Shown: positions 48,591 through 59,968 of the stretch, one piece after another
Layout: every line of letters starts with the position of its first letter
Numbering within the stretch: position 1 is the first letter of the stretch
Assembly: GCF_047511655.1 (NCBI RefSeq)
Contig: NC_133390.1
Location: forward strand, 167,978,083-168,042,082
Direction of reading: 5' to 3'
Source of the DNA: Castor canadensis
Taxonomy: Eukaryota > Chordata > Mammalia > Rodentia > Castoridae
Length of the DNA: 64,000 nucleotides
The notes under the pieces: generated by a model
Databases searched by the model: none
Told to the model about the DNA's origin: nothing
What the model saw: the letters and a program-made list of their open reading frames with translations, nothing else
Translations under genes and position numbers: made by a program

Positions 48591-48649
48591 TTCTTAGTCT
48601 AGAGATTTGTTGATTCTGGTTATCTTTTCAAATAATTGACCCTTTGTGG

Positions 48650-48765
48650 GAGTGGATATTGAAGTAGGGTTTCACTATGTAGCAGACTGACCTTGAGCTC
48701 TCGATCCTCCTACTTCAGCCTACTGAATGCTAGAATTACAGCTGTGAACCACCATACCTGGCTAA
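48650..48765 (-). mobile_element. B1-like SINE
   Basis: GTAGGGTTTCACTATGTAGC and AATGCTAGAATTACAGCTGT. Confidence 0.8.
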
Positions 48766-48774
48766 AAAGTTTGT

Positions 48775-48860
48775 TTTCTTGTGGTGCTGAGGAGTGAACC
48801 CAGGGTCTTGTACATGTGAGGCAAGCCATCTACCACTGAGGTACATCCCCAGCCCTCAAA
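48775..48860 (-). mobile_element. ID-type SINE
   Basis: GAGTGAACCCAGGGTCTTGT and ACTGAGGTACATCCCCAGCC. Confidence 0.82.
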
Positions 48861-49257
48861 AAGCCAGCTCTTAGTTTCATTGATCTTTTGTAGCTTTTTA
48901 GCCTCTATTTTATTTATTTCTGGCCTGATCTTTATTATTTCTTTTCTTCTAATTTTTAGTTTAGTTTATTCTTATTTTTCTAGTTCCTTGAGATGCCTTG
49001 TTAGGCTGTTCTCTCAACATCTAAGTATTTAATGTACGTATTTATTACTATGAACTTACCTCTTAGAAGTGCTTACTGATTTTGCTTTATCCTATAAGTT
49101 TTGGTGTTATGATTCCATTTTCATTTGTCTCAAGAAATTTTTTAATTTCTCTTTTAATTTTTTCATGAGTCTTTGTTCAAGAGCATGTTGTTTAATTTCC
49201 AGGTATTTGTACAATTTCCATAGTTCCACTGTGATTAGAAAAGATGCTTGATATGAG

Positions 49258-49352
49258 AGCTAGAGGTGTGGCTCAAGTGGTAGAGCTCTTATTTAGCAAA
49301 TGCAAGTCCCAGAGTTCAAAACGCAATACTGCCAAAAGCAAAAAGAATACAA
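49258..49352 (+). mobile_element. ID-type SINE
   Basis: GAGGTGTGGCTCAAGTGGTA and GAGTTCAAAACGCAATACTG; flanked by CTTGATATGA (49247 and 49363 areas), a likely target duplication. Confidence 0.88.
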
Positions 49353-49665
49353 AAACAAAAATACTTGATATGACTTCAATGTTTTTGAATCTGGTAAGAT
49401 TTGTTTTGTGTTCTAATGTATGATCTGTCCTGGGAATGTTTCATGTGCAGTTAAGAAGAGTATATAATCTGCACCTGGTGGGTAGATGTCCCACCAGGAA
49501 CAACATGGGATTTAAATTCCATGTTTCATTGTTGATTTTCCATCTGGATGATCTGTCCTGATGAAAGTGGGGTGTGGAAGTCCATGCCTATTACTGTATT
49601 ACAATCTATCTCTCTTAATATCTATTATTTATTGTTGTTATTATTCTATTATTATTTTTTTATTT

Positions 49666-49668
<3 letters not shown>

Positions 49669-49697
<29 letters not shown>
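49669..49697. repeat. (AT)n microsatellite
   Basis: About thirteen AT units within the old L1. Confidence 0.93.
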
Positions 49698-49699
<2 letters not shown>

Positions 49700-50094
49700 C
49701 AATTGTTGTATCTCTCTGCTATATTTACCCTCATTTTCCTGTCTGTCTTTAGAGTTTTTGACTTGAAGTCCATCTTATCTGAAAGTATAGCCACTTTTGA
49801 TTTCTTTTGGTCTCCATTTGCATGGAATATTTTTTTCTAGCTCTTCACTCTCAGTTTATTTGTGTCTTCACTAGTGAAGTGAGCCTCTTGTAGGCAGCAT
49901 ATAGTTGGACCTTGTTTTTATCCATTCTGCCACTCAATGCATTTTCATTGGAGAATTTAATCCATTTACATTGAAAGTAATTATTGATGGGTAAGAATTG
50001 ATGGGTAAGAATTGATTGTTGCCATTTTGTTCATTGAGTTTTAATTGTCTTGCATATTCCTTCTTCCTTTCTTACTATATGCTTTTTCTTCCAG

Positions 50095-50690
50095 CAATGT
50101 TTTGATTCCTTGATTTTTAATTTTGCTTAAGTTTTTACTTAGAGATTTTTAAGGGAATTAGTAAAAACATCTTATTTCACATTGTGTCATTAAGTCATCT
50201 CTTTGCTCCTGAATCTCAGCATAAGTTGTTACAAGTAACAATGAAGCAGGCCTTAATGCTTCGCTGCTTAGTATTTCTTCTCCTGAAATTGTTAGTTCAT
50301 CCCTCTTAAATTCTGCCTTCCATAAAGCCCTAGGTCATGAACATAGTACATTCAAGTTCTTTGCAACTTTATAAATGGCCTCTACTCCACTTTCCAAAAA
50401 GATATTCCTCATTTTCATTTGAAACTTTGTCAGAATGGCCTTCACTGTCCACATTTCTATCATCATTCTGGCCATGACCACTTAAGTAATCTCTAAGAAG
50501 TTCTAGACTCTCTCTAGTCTCCTGGTCACCTAAGCCCTCACCAGAATTGCTCTTATTAGTCTGTCTATGGAATTGTAAGGCTTTTTCTAGCTTGCTCTTT
50601 CAAACTTTTCTAACCTCTTCCCATTATCCAGTTCCAAAGCTACCTCTACATATTCAGCTATTGTTATATGATACTCTACTTCTTGGTTCC
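50095..50690. other. No gene recognised
   Basis: The left part fades out of old L1. The stretch 50210-50650 (TTCGCTGCTTAGTATTTCTT ... CTTCTTGGTTCCAATGTTTC) probably belongs with the LTR-like repeat that follows, but cannot be named. Confidence 0.3.
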
Positions 50691-50694
50691 AATG

Positions 50695-51035
50695 TTTCTG
50701 TCCATATTCTGTTGCTAATTCAGAATACCTGAGGCTGGATGATTTTTAAAGGAATTGGGGGGGGGGGTTGACTGATAGTCCTGAATTCTGAGAAGTTCAA
50801 GAGCATAGTCCCGGAATCTTCTTAGCTTCTGGTGAGATCCTTATAGCAGAAGGACAAGTGAACATACATGGAAGAAGAAAAAGGAGAGAAACTCCCATGA
50901 CAGCTAACCCATGCCCATGAGAAAATTGTTAATCCATTCATGATGGCTTTGTCCCCATGACCCAAACACCTTTTGCTGAACTTACCTCCCCATGAATTTT
51001 AAGTAGGGACAGACCATGTTCAAAACATAGCAAAG
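50695..51035 (-). repeat. MaLR-type LTR fossil, antisense
   Basis: Starts TCTGTCCATATTCTGTTGCT and includes ATACCTGAGGCTGGATGATT and ACCTCCCCATGAATTTTAAG. Old, degraded; carries an uninterrupted G-run near 50757-50767. Subfamily uncertain. Confidence 0.5.
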
Positions 51036-51232
51036 AAAAATGATAAATATTCTAATATATTATAATAAATGGGAAAATATTTTCCTCATTAAGTTTTATT
51101 AGGATATGTTCATTGTACAGGGAAGATTCATGGTGACAATTCCAAATAGGCTTATTCTGTACCTAGATTAGATCGCTCCCCATTGTCTCTCCCCCCACCC
51201 CTCCCTGCCCCTCTTAAAACTACTGCAAGAGG

Positions 51233-53382
51233 ATGATATGATCTTATACCTTAAAGACCCAAAAAACTCTACTCAAAAGCTCCTAGACACCATCAACAGC
51301 TATAGCAAGGTAGTAGGATATAAAATCAACATAGAAAAATCATTTAGCATTTCTATACACTAATAATGAACAAACTGAGAAAGAATATATGAAAACAATT
51401 CCATTTACAATAGCCTCAAAAAAATCAAATACCTAGGTGTAAACCTAACAAAGGATGTGAATGACCTCTACAAGGAAAACTATAAACTCCTGAAGAAAGA
51501 GATTAAGACTATAGAAAGTGGAGAGATCTCCCATGCTCATGGATTGGTAGAATCAACATAGTAAAAATGGCTATACTCCCAAGAGCAATCTACATGTTTA
51601 ATGCAATTCCCATCAAAATCCCAATGACATTCATCAAAGACATTGAAAAATCTACCGTTAAATTTATATGGAAACACAAGAGGCCACGAATAGCCAAGGC
51701 AATACTCAGTCAAAAGAACATGCTGGAGGTATCACAGTACCTGCTTCAAACCATATTACAAAGCAATAATGATAAAAACAGCATGGTACTGGCACAAAAA
51801 CAGACATGAAGACCAATGGAACAGAATAGAGGACCCAGATATGAAGCCACACAACTATAACCGACTTGTCTTTGACAAAAGTGCTAAAAATATACGATGA
51901 AGAAAAAGCAGCCTCTTCAACAAAAACTGCTGGGAAAACTGGTTAGCAGTCTGCAAAAAAACTGAAACTAGATCCATGTATATCACCCTATACCAAGATT
52001 AACTCAAAATGAATCAAGGACCTTAATATTGGACCCCAAACTCTAAAGTTGGTACAGGAAAGAATAGGAAATACTTTGGAACTAATAGGTATAACCAAGG
52101 ACTTTCTCAGTGGAACCCCAGCAGCTCAGCAACTAAGAGATAGCATAGATAAATGGGACTTCATAAAACTAAAAAGCTTCTGCTCAACAAAAGAAATGGT
52201 CTCTAAACTGAAGAGAACACCCACAGAGTGGGAGAAAATATTTGCCAGCTACACATCAGACAAAGGACTGATAACCAGAATATATAGGGAACTTAAATAA
52301 CTAAATTCTCCCAAAATTAATGAACTAATAAAGAAATGGGCAACCGAACTAAACAGAACTTTCTCAAAAGAAGAAATTCAAATGGCCAGAAAACACATGA
52401 AAAAATGCTCACCATCTCTAGCCATTAAGGAAATGCTAATTAAAACCACACTAAGATTCCACCTCACGCCTGTTAGAATAGCCATCATCAGCAACACCAC
52501 TAACAACAGGTGTTGGCGAGGATGCGGGGAAAAAGGAACCCTTTTACACTGTTGGTGGGAATGCAAACTAGTACAACCACTCTGGAAAAAAATTTGGAGG
52601 CTTCTTAAAAAGCTAAACATAGATCTGCCATATGATCCAGCAATACCACTCTTGGGGATATACCTGAAGGAATGCAACACAGGTTAATCCAAAAGCACTT
52701 GCACACCCTTGTTTATTGCAGCACTATTCACTGCAAATTATGGAAATAGCCAAGATGCCCCACTATCGATGAAGAAAATGTGGTATTTATACACAATGGA
52801 ATACTACTCAGCCATGAAGAAGAATGAAATCTTATCATTTGCAGGTAAATGGATGGAACTAGAGAACATCATCCTGAGCGAGGTTAGCCAGGCCCAGAAG
52901 ACCAAAAATCGTATGTTCTTCCTGATATGAGGGCTTTAGATCAAGGGCAAACACAACAAGGGGATTGGACTTTGATCACATGATGAGGTGAGAGCACACA
53001 AGGGAAGTATGAGGATAGGCAAGAAACCCGAAAAAAAACAAGATAGCATTTGATGTCCTCAATGTAAAGGAACTAATGCAGAAAGGCCAATAGGAGAAGG
53101 GGACCAGGAACTAGAGAAAAGGTTAGTTTGAGAAGAATTAATTTAGAATGTAACACATATGTACAGGAAAGTAATGCGAGTCAACTCCCTGTATAGCTAT
53201 CCTTATCTCAACTAGGAAAAACCCTTGGTCCTTCCTATTATCGTTTATACTCTCTCCTCAACAAAATAAGGGCAAAATAGTTTCTGCCTGGTAATGAGGG
53301 GACAGGTGCACAGTGAGGGGGCGGGGGGGAGGGAGGAGAAATGACCCAAGCATTGTATGCACATATGAATAAAAGAAATAAA
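51233..53382 (+). mobile_element. 5'-truncated LINE-1 with target duplication
   Basis: Carries part of ORF2 from within the polymerase/thumb region to its end, the 3' UTR and a short A-rich tail. Coding pieces at 51567-51809 ([19 protein letters not shown]), 52049-52300, 52382-52687 and 52709-52930 lie in shifted frames, with a stop after YRELK, so ORF2 is broken. AAAACTACTGCAAGAGG flanks it (51216-51232 and 53383-53399). It is older than the copies at 1 and 62206 but younger than its host L1. Confidence 0.93.
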
Positions 53383-53577
53383 AAAACTACTGCAAGAGGT
53401 TCCTTTGTTCTTTTTTGTATAAGTATATGAAGTCCATTGGCCATATTCCCTCATCTTAATCTCCTTCATTCACCCTCCCCCAACACACTCAAGTACACAC
53501 ACACACTCTCTCTGTACCTATTTTACAGTCCTGTCTTTCATTTTTAATTTCTAAGTCAATGTTCAAAGGGGTTTCTT

Positions 53578-54739
53578 TTTTTAATTTTTATTTTTTATTA
53601 TTCATATGTGCATACAATGCTTGGGTCATTTCTCCCCCCTGCCCCCACCCCCTCCCTTAACACCCACTCTGCCCCCTCCTTCTGCCCCCCACCCCCTATA
53701 TACCTGGAAGAAACTGTTTTTCCCTTATTTCTAATTTTGTTGTAGAGAGAGTATAAGCAATAATAGGAAGGAACAAGGGTTTTTGCTGGTTGAGATAAGG
53801 ATAGCTATACAGGAAGTTGACTCACATTGATTTCCTGTGCGTGTGTGTTACTTTCTAGGTTAATTCTTCTTGATCTCACCTTTTCTCTAGTTCCTGTTCC
53901 CCTTCTCCTATTGGCCTCAGTTGCTTTTAAGTTATCTGCTTTAGTTTCTCTGCATTGAGGGCAACAAATGCTAGCTAATTTTTTAGGTGTCTTACCTATC
54001 CTCATATCTCCCTTGTGTGCACTCGCTTTTATCTTGTGATCAAAGTCCAATCCCCTTGTTGTGTTTGCCTTTGATCTAATGTCCGCACATGAGGGAGTAG
54101 ATACGATTTTTGGTCTTTTGGGCCAGGCTAACCTCACTCAGAATGATGTTCTCCAATTCCATCCATTTACCAGCGAATGATAACATTTCGTTCTTCTTCA
54201 TGGCTGTATAAAATTCCATTGTGTATAGATACCACATTTTCTTGATCCATTCGTCAGTGGTGGGGCATCTTGGCTGTTTCCATAACTTGGCTATTGTGAA
54301 TAGTGCCGCAATAAACATGGGTGTGCAGATGCCTCTGGAGTAACCTGTGTCACAGTCTTTTGGGTATATCCCCAAGAGTGGGATTGCTGGATCAAATGGT
54401 AGATCAATGTTTAGATTTTTAAGTAGCCTCCAAATTTTTTTCCAGAGTGGTTGTACTAGTTTACATTCCCACCAGCAGTGTAAGAGGGTTCCTTTTTCCC
54501 CAAATCCTCGCCAACACCTGTTGTTGGTGGTGTTGCTAATCATGGCTATTCTAACAGGGGTGAGGTGGAATCTTAGTGCGGTTTTAATTTGCATTTCCTT
54601 TATTGCTAGAGATGGTGAGCATTTTTTCATGTGTTTTTTGGCCATTTGAATTTCTTCTTTTGAGAAAGTTCTGTTTAGTTCACTTGCCCATTTCTTTATT
54701 GGTTCATTAGTTTTGGGAGAATTTAGTTTTTTAAGTTCC
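53578..54739 (-). mobile_element. Young 5'-truncated LINE-1, inverted relative to its neighbour
   Basis: The 189-codon minus frame 54645-54076 is the ORF2 C-terminus ending IYSLMCGH, and a second minus frame covers the 3' UTR. The C-rich block is at 53632-53695. Flanks TCAAAGGGGTTTCTT (53563-53577) and TCAAAGATGTTTCTT (54740-54754) are a target duplication with two differences. It is inserted into the older L1 3' end. Confidence 0.9.
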
Positions 54740-55261
54740 TCAAAGATGTTTCTTAATGTATCCCCATAGTGAGTCTACTTTACTGTGGTCCATTCAACCC
54801 CTTCCATTACTCTCCCTTACCCTTTTACCTCCCACAGAACTCTCCCCCATTTTTCAACAGCTTTCAATACACATCCTTATATCCTCTATCTTCACAGATG
54901 TTATGTTTTATGATATTGTTGATGCTCTATTGTTCTCTTTTCTTTCCCTCCTTCCCCAAGTTCCATAGAATAGCTCCACTATTACAAACATGTTCTACAA
55001 ATGAGTTTGTATATGATCATGTTTGTTTTTTGTGTATATGTTTATCTTTTGGTTCTATCTTCCACGTATGGCAGAATTCATGTGGCCTTTGTCTTTCTGA
55101 GCCTGGCTTACTTCATTTAACATGATGTTCTAATGGAAAAGTACTAATGTCATATGCAACCAGTATGTTCATTCTACCAACAGGATGTACATCTTGTCTT
55201 ATTGCAAGAGAGAAATACTTTCCCATTTGTTATCATACTGCAAATGGTTGTAGTTTAGAGA

Positions 55262-55485
55262 GAGAATAAAACAAGGACAGTGGGATAAGAGAGACTTGGG
55301 CTTGAATCTCAACCCCAACACATTTACCTTTATACGTTATGTGACTAGCCAATCTCAGAACCTGCTTCTCCACCTATGATATGAATTGTATTAGTATCCA
55401 CTTTGAAAATGTTGAGTATATGAAATAATGAGCATAGTGTCTGGTATACAGTATGTGCAAAATAAATGCTAGCTATTATTAACTT
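55262..55485 (+). repeat. MIR element
   Basis: Sense MIR nearly end to end: GAGACTTGGGCTTGAATCTC, ATGTGACTAGCCAATCTCAG and AAAATAAATGCTAGCTATTA. Confidence 0.75.
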
Positions 55486-55639
55486 ATACTTTTTTTTCTC
55501 CTCCGGAGAGCGTAAGTTATTAAATTTCATTGACTTTTTTGTGGTCTTTTTAATTTTTTTCAATTATTTATTTTTCTTGAATTTAATTCTTATGATTGAG
55601 TGAGGTTGTATCTTTTATTTATCTGTCCTATATTCATCC

Positions 55640-55830
55640 ATCCCATAAATAGTTTTATTAAGTGCTAGCGTAAGCCAGGAATTATTACAACAATGAGGAT
55701 GTAGTAGTGAACAAAGTTGACAAAAACCTCTGCCCTCATAAAGCTTACATTCTAGTAGAGGAATCTGGCAGTAAACAAGACACAGAAAAGAAATATATAA
55801 TATGTTATATGGAGATTGATATGAAAAAGA
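55640..55830 (+). repeat. Ancient mammalian repeat, family not named
   Basis: AAGTGCTAGCGTAAGCCAGG, ACAAAAACCTCTGCCCTCAT, AAGCTTACATTCTAGTAGAG. A familiar old interspersed repeat whose name I cannot fix. Confidence 0.5.
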
Positions 55831-56490
55831 ACAAAATAAATTAAGGGCCTAGGACCTGGAACACAGAATATGCAAAATAAGTGATGGCTATTATTCTAGG
55901 CAGCTCATTGGTGGAGTTGGGGTTTAGAAAGAGGGAAAGTACTGCTTTTAAAAATTCCTAGTCCAAAAAGGGGAATACAAAGGCAAACAACAAAAGAAAA
56001 AATTCTAGTTCTTTGTCTACTATTTTTTCACCACCAACCTGCTTCTTCACTTTCCTGAACTCAAACAAAACAGGAAGATAAGAGAAGCAAATACAAAAGA
56101 AAAGCAAATAGAAGAGAGGTCTAGATATGAATTACACAGTCACAGTAGAGTTATTGTACCTTTCTCTGCAAACAAACAATTTTCCCAGAAACTCTACTTT
56201 TCTTCAACATTTTGAGCCCAGCAAAAGAACTTACATGCCGTAGTTGATCACCTTATGGGCAATTTACAAGGTGAAAAATTTGAAATGGGCTAAACTCAAA
56301 ATAAATTTTGAGCCATGTGCATGCACCATTAGATGGGTTGCCTTTAACTTTTTGTAAACTACTTTCTGTAAATAATTTCAAAATTATGAGAGTAAGACAA
56401 AGATCATCTATGTGCCATTTGGTCATTTATCCCATTCATGAATTTTAAGAATTTACCTCAATTGTTTTCTTCTCTGTCTCTGTCTGTCTC
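55831..56490. other. No gene recognised
   Basis: A-rich, unique-looking sequence with no frame of note. GTGATGGCTATTATTCTAGG at 55880 is possibly another MIR end. Confidence 0.3.
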
Positions 56491-56491
56491 T

Positions 56492-56600
56492 TCCTTCCTT
56501 CCTTCCTTCCTTCCTTCCTTCCTTTCTTCCTTCCTTCCTTCCTCCCTCCCTTCCTTCCTATCTTTCTTTCTTTCTTTAGTTCTTTTTCTCTCTCTCATTT
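56492..56600. repeat. (CTTC)n microsatellite
   Basis: Tandem CTTC units with CCTCC and TTTC variants, a pure pyrimidine strand for more than 80 bases. Confidence 0.95.
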
Positions 56601-56686
56601 TCTTTTCTGAATGATTCAAGAGAAAATTTTATCACAGCTTTCATTTATAAATGAAATGCTTATAAATACTTCAGTAAGTATTTCTT

Positions 56687-56831
56687 TTTTAAAACTTTTT
56701 TATTAGAATATATTCATTATACAGGGGGTTTCATAGTGACAATTCCAATTAGACTATATTGTTCATTAGTTACATTGTCCCATCAACTCTCCCCCTCAAT
56801 TCCCTCCCTGCCCCACTTAAAGCAATTGCAA
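56687..56831 (-). mobile_element. Short old LINE-1 3' end with target duplication
   Basis: Antisense 3' UTR (TTAGAATATATTCATTATAC, TCATAGTGACAATTCCAATT). Flanked by TTCAGTAAGTATTTCTT (56670-56686) and TTCAGCAAGTATTTCTT (56832-56848). Same subfamily as the host L1 at 51064. Confidence 0.88.
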
Positions 56832-56849
56832 TTCAGCAAGTATTTCTTA

Positions 56850-57750
56850 ACAAAACAGTAATTCTCATGGCACATTTATCAACTTCATTAAGTTTAACAT
56901 TGATAAAATATACTTTAATCTACCATGAGTATTCCATCTTATCAATTCATCCAACATCTTTGTTCTTTATGACACTGACAATTTTCAAGAGTACAGACAA
57001 ACTTTTCTTTTAGTTGGACATTCTTCATTTGGGGTGTATCTGACATTTCTTCATAATTAAATTGAAGTTCTACATTTTCAGTGGAAATACTACATAAGTG
57101 GTGTTATGTCCTCAGCATAATCCATTAGGAATCACACAATGCCTGTCCAAGTCATCTCTCTCTGTCCTAGTTTCTCTATTTGAGCAATAAAGATACTAAT
57201 TTCTTCCATAGAGGGACATTGCTGCCATGATTTGTACAAGGAACCTATCCAAGCAAGCAAAAAATGAGAGCTTTTACCGGATCACATGTTAAACTTTAGA
57301 CTCTAATCTTCACTTACCTCTTAAGGTGTCTGAGTTGAAGGTGCTGAGAACTACTTGGCTGGTGATTCTTCTAGTTCATGTCTCTGGTGTGACAAATTTG
57401 TGAGTTCTGTCCTAAGTCATCAGTTGGGTATATACAGAATGTTGTGTCTGAATTCCTATTCAAGGAGTGGTTTTTTTTTTCTTGCTGCAGATAATTTACA
57501 GACAGAACAATGTGCACCTGTGTGACCTCCTTCTCCAACACACACTCAGAAGGCCAGGTGATTACGGGAGTGGATGGAAGATCTATGGATCTGTTTTTCT
57601 GTAGTTTTGTGTAATGACCATTGTAAAGTCCCATCCACTTTTTTTTATTAATTTCTCCACACTAGCATGGTCTTAACACTGCCTTATCACCAATCTCTTG
57701 TTGCTTTTATGCCAATGAATAAAGAGATCTCCTCCAAGAGGGCTTGGGAA
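56850..57750. other. No gene recognised
   Basis: A weak sense MIR core lies at 57150-57220 (TCCTAGTTTCTCTATTTGAG). An 87-codon minus frame at 57634-57371 has no signature. Confidence 0.35.
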
Positions 57751-57754
57751 AGGC

Positions 57755-57968
57755 CACATAACATAGGGATTTAAAACCGACTTAACCTAAATTCAAATCC
57801 TAGCTCCCAGTTACTATGGGCAAGTCACTAATCCTCCCTGTGCCTCAGCATCCCCATTTATGAAATGGGGATAAAGACAGCACTTTTTCATAGGATTCTT
57901 GTGAGGATTCCATGAATTATTATGTTAAGCACTTAGAGTCAAGGTCTGGCATAGAAGCAGTGCTGTGT
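57755..57968 (+). repeat. MIR element
   Basis: Sense MIR: ATTCAAATCCTAGCTCCCAG, CAGCATCCCCATTTATGAAA and GTTAAGCACTTAGAGTCAAG. Confidence 0.82.
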
Positions 57969-58084
57969 AATTTGTTAAATAAACCAGTGAAAGAAACACT
58001 TATTCAAGGAAATATCCAGAATCACCCAGTTTAATACCAACCAAGTTTCACTATGCTTCAGTGAAACATTAATTAACATTATTA

Positions 58085-58235
58085 ACTAACATTATCAATG
58101 ACCCTGAGTTTAGTAATACTATATTCATATTTTGCAGATACAGAAACTGAGGCACAGAGAACATTAGTGTTAACCAACTAGTCCAAGGCCACACAGCCAG
58201 TAAATGGCAGATACAGGCTTTGGAAGGAAGTGAGT
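58085..58235 (-). repeat. MIR element, antisense
   Basis: CAGAAACTGAGGCACAGAGA and AAGGCCACACAGCCAGTAAA. Confidence 0.8.
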
Positions 58236-58600
58236 CTAGAGCCAGGTATGCAGTTAATGAAGCCCCCTGTTTCTCCTGAGTCTGGGAGCCATGATGTACC
58301 ATGGGTTCATCCCCATCACAAGGATGTAGTCTCTGAATGTTCTTGCAAAATGGCAGGACAGCATAATGGGGAAAGGAACTTGGGTAAGCCCTGACTGGGG
58401 CTTGGAGTATTCCAAGTTACTTGGCTAGAATGAGAAGGAAGGAAAATAAGAGGTAAGCAAAGCCCTTGGATTTCCCTAATATCTTCTCCACTAGCTCTGT
58501 TTCCTTCCCTCTACCCACTCCACAATGCATCTTTGGCCTTAAACCCTTCATAGAGCCCATTGTCACTTCATTTCACTTACTTCTCTTTGTTGAAAATATT
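58236..58600. other. No gene recognised
   Basis: Unique-looking; no exon pattern seen. Confidence 0.35.
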
Positions 58601-58604
58601 TTCT

Positions 58605-58692
58605 TGCTGGTGGAGTGGCTCAAGCAGTAAGAGTGCCTGCCTAGCAAGGGTGAGGCTCTGAGTTCAAACCTCAGTACCAGAAAAAAAAGTAA
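58605..58692 (+). mobile_element. ID-type SINE
   Basis: GCTGGTGGAGTGGCTCAAGC and GAGTTCAAACCTCAGTACCA with an A-tail; flanked by TTTTCTTG- and TTTTTTCTT-like sequence. Confidence 0.88.
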
Positions 58693-58964
58693 TTAAAATT
58701 TTTTTCTTTCTAGAACATCACTTTTTGCTTTTATACTAATTAATGAGTGATCTATGATTAAGGCATAAATCTTCTAAATTTTTAAAAATGAAAATGAAAT
58801 GTAAAAGCCATTGTTAACATAGTCCTCCTGCTCTAATATTTATTTATATATCCCTGTAGATTCTTCCCTATGTGCATGTTTTTAACAGTGGAAAATTCTG
58901 TGAATTTTTTTTATTTAATGTATGTAATGAATATTTTTCTGTATTCCTAATTTTTTTGCATTTT

Positions 58965-59068
58965 TTGAAACAAGGTCTCACCATGCAGCCCAGACTAGTC
59001 TGAACTCCTATCTTCCTATTTTAGCCTCCCAATTGCTGGGATTACCTGCATGCCACACCAGGCTATAA
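58965..59068 (-). mobile_element. B1-like SINE
   Basis: GAAACAAGGTCTCACCATGC and CCAATTGCTGGGATTACCTG. Confidence 0.82.
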
Positions 59069-59377
59069 TCCTATATGTTTTATAAAACTCCATAGATTGA
59101 CAGATTATTCTGCCAATTAATCACCAGTCATTGGACATCTTGGTGGTTCCCTATTGTAAGGAATTATTTCACTAGTATTAATTACATCATTGCAACTAAG
59201 TTCTTGAATTTTTTTTTATTCCTTAGGAAAGATAATGAAAGTAGAAATGGAAATATATTTGATCCATACACAAATACTGCCAGTTATCTCTTCATAATGC
59301 TTGGTTTGTATTCGCCAAGAGGGTGGGTCAGTATGTAAAAATATGTGCAAGAATTCTGAATTAGAAAAAAATCCCTG

Positions 59378-59425
59378 ACCTGAGAGTTTAGCTTAGTGGT
59401 AGGGCACTCTGGTGAGCATGCTCTC
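59378..59425 (+). mobile_element. ID-type SINE, fragment
   Basis: GAGTTTAGCTTAGTGGTAGG; only the A-box half remains. Confidence 0.6.
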
Positions 59426-59955
59426 ATGATCTTTTGTATTTCTGTAGGATTGGTTTTAATGTCCCCTTTTCATTTCTCATTTTTCTAATTCTTGCTAAGG
59501 ATATCTCAGTTTTGTTTATCATTTCTAAAAGACAGCTCACTTTCATTCATCTTTTCTAATGTTTTTCTAGCCTTTATTTCATTTCTGCTCTGATCTTATC
59601 TGTTATTTCATTCCTTCTGCTAACTTGGAACTTAGATTGTTCTTGTTTTTCTAGTTCCTTGAGATGTAAAGATAGATTTAATTTTCTGAATTCCTCCTAT
59701 TATTAGTTTAGTTTCATTCCATCATGGTCAGAAAAGATAGATATTTAATTCTCTTAAATTTGTTAAGACTTATTTGTGATCTAATATATTATTATCCTGG
59801 AGAATATTTCATATGCATTTGAGAAGACTGTGCTAGGTGAAATGTTCAACCTATGTCTGTTATGTCCATTTGGTAAAGTGCACTTCAATTCCAGTGTTTC
59901 CTTATTGATTTTATGTATGGATGATCTATCTATTGCTAAAAGTAGACTGTTAGCA
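59426..59955 (-). mobile_element. Oldest LINE-1 layer of the 59-63 kb nest (internal ORF2)
   Basis: Antisense internal ORF2: TTTTTCTAGTTCCTTGAGAT, TCATTCCATCATGGTCAGAA and ATTCCAGTGTTTCCTTATTG. It resumes at 62181-62205 and 63365 onward (GTTCCCTACTATTATGTTCT). Confidence 0.75.
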
Positions 59956-59968
59956 TTTCCTAGGCTAA

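Larger units (their letters stand above)
47375..50090 (-). mobile_element. Old LINE-1, minus strand, multiply interrupted
   Basis: Antisense 3' UTR and ORF2 from the tail side (TATATAATATTGGCACTTAT) through TCCAGGTCCATCCATGTTGT and TTCCTTTGGGTATTTACCCA to internal ORF2 (CCTCTTGTAGGCAGCATATA). Inserts: a hAT/LTR-like start fragment with B1 at 48400-48590, B1 and ID at 48650-48860, and ID at 49258. Confidence 0.85.
51064..55135 (-). mobile_element. Older LINE-1 3' end hosting two younger L1 insertions
   Basis: Three pieces of one antisense L1 3' region remain: 51064-51232, 53383-53577 and 54740-55135. They match in reverse the plus-strand L1 at 61560-62160 (compare TCATGGTGACAATTCCAAAT, AATGTTCAAAGGGGTTTCTT, GTATATGATCATGTTTGTTT). 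Removing the two inserts and one copy of each target duplication restores a continuous order. Confidence 0.8.
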
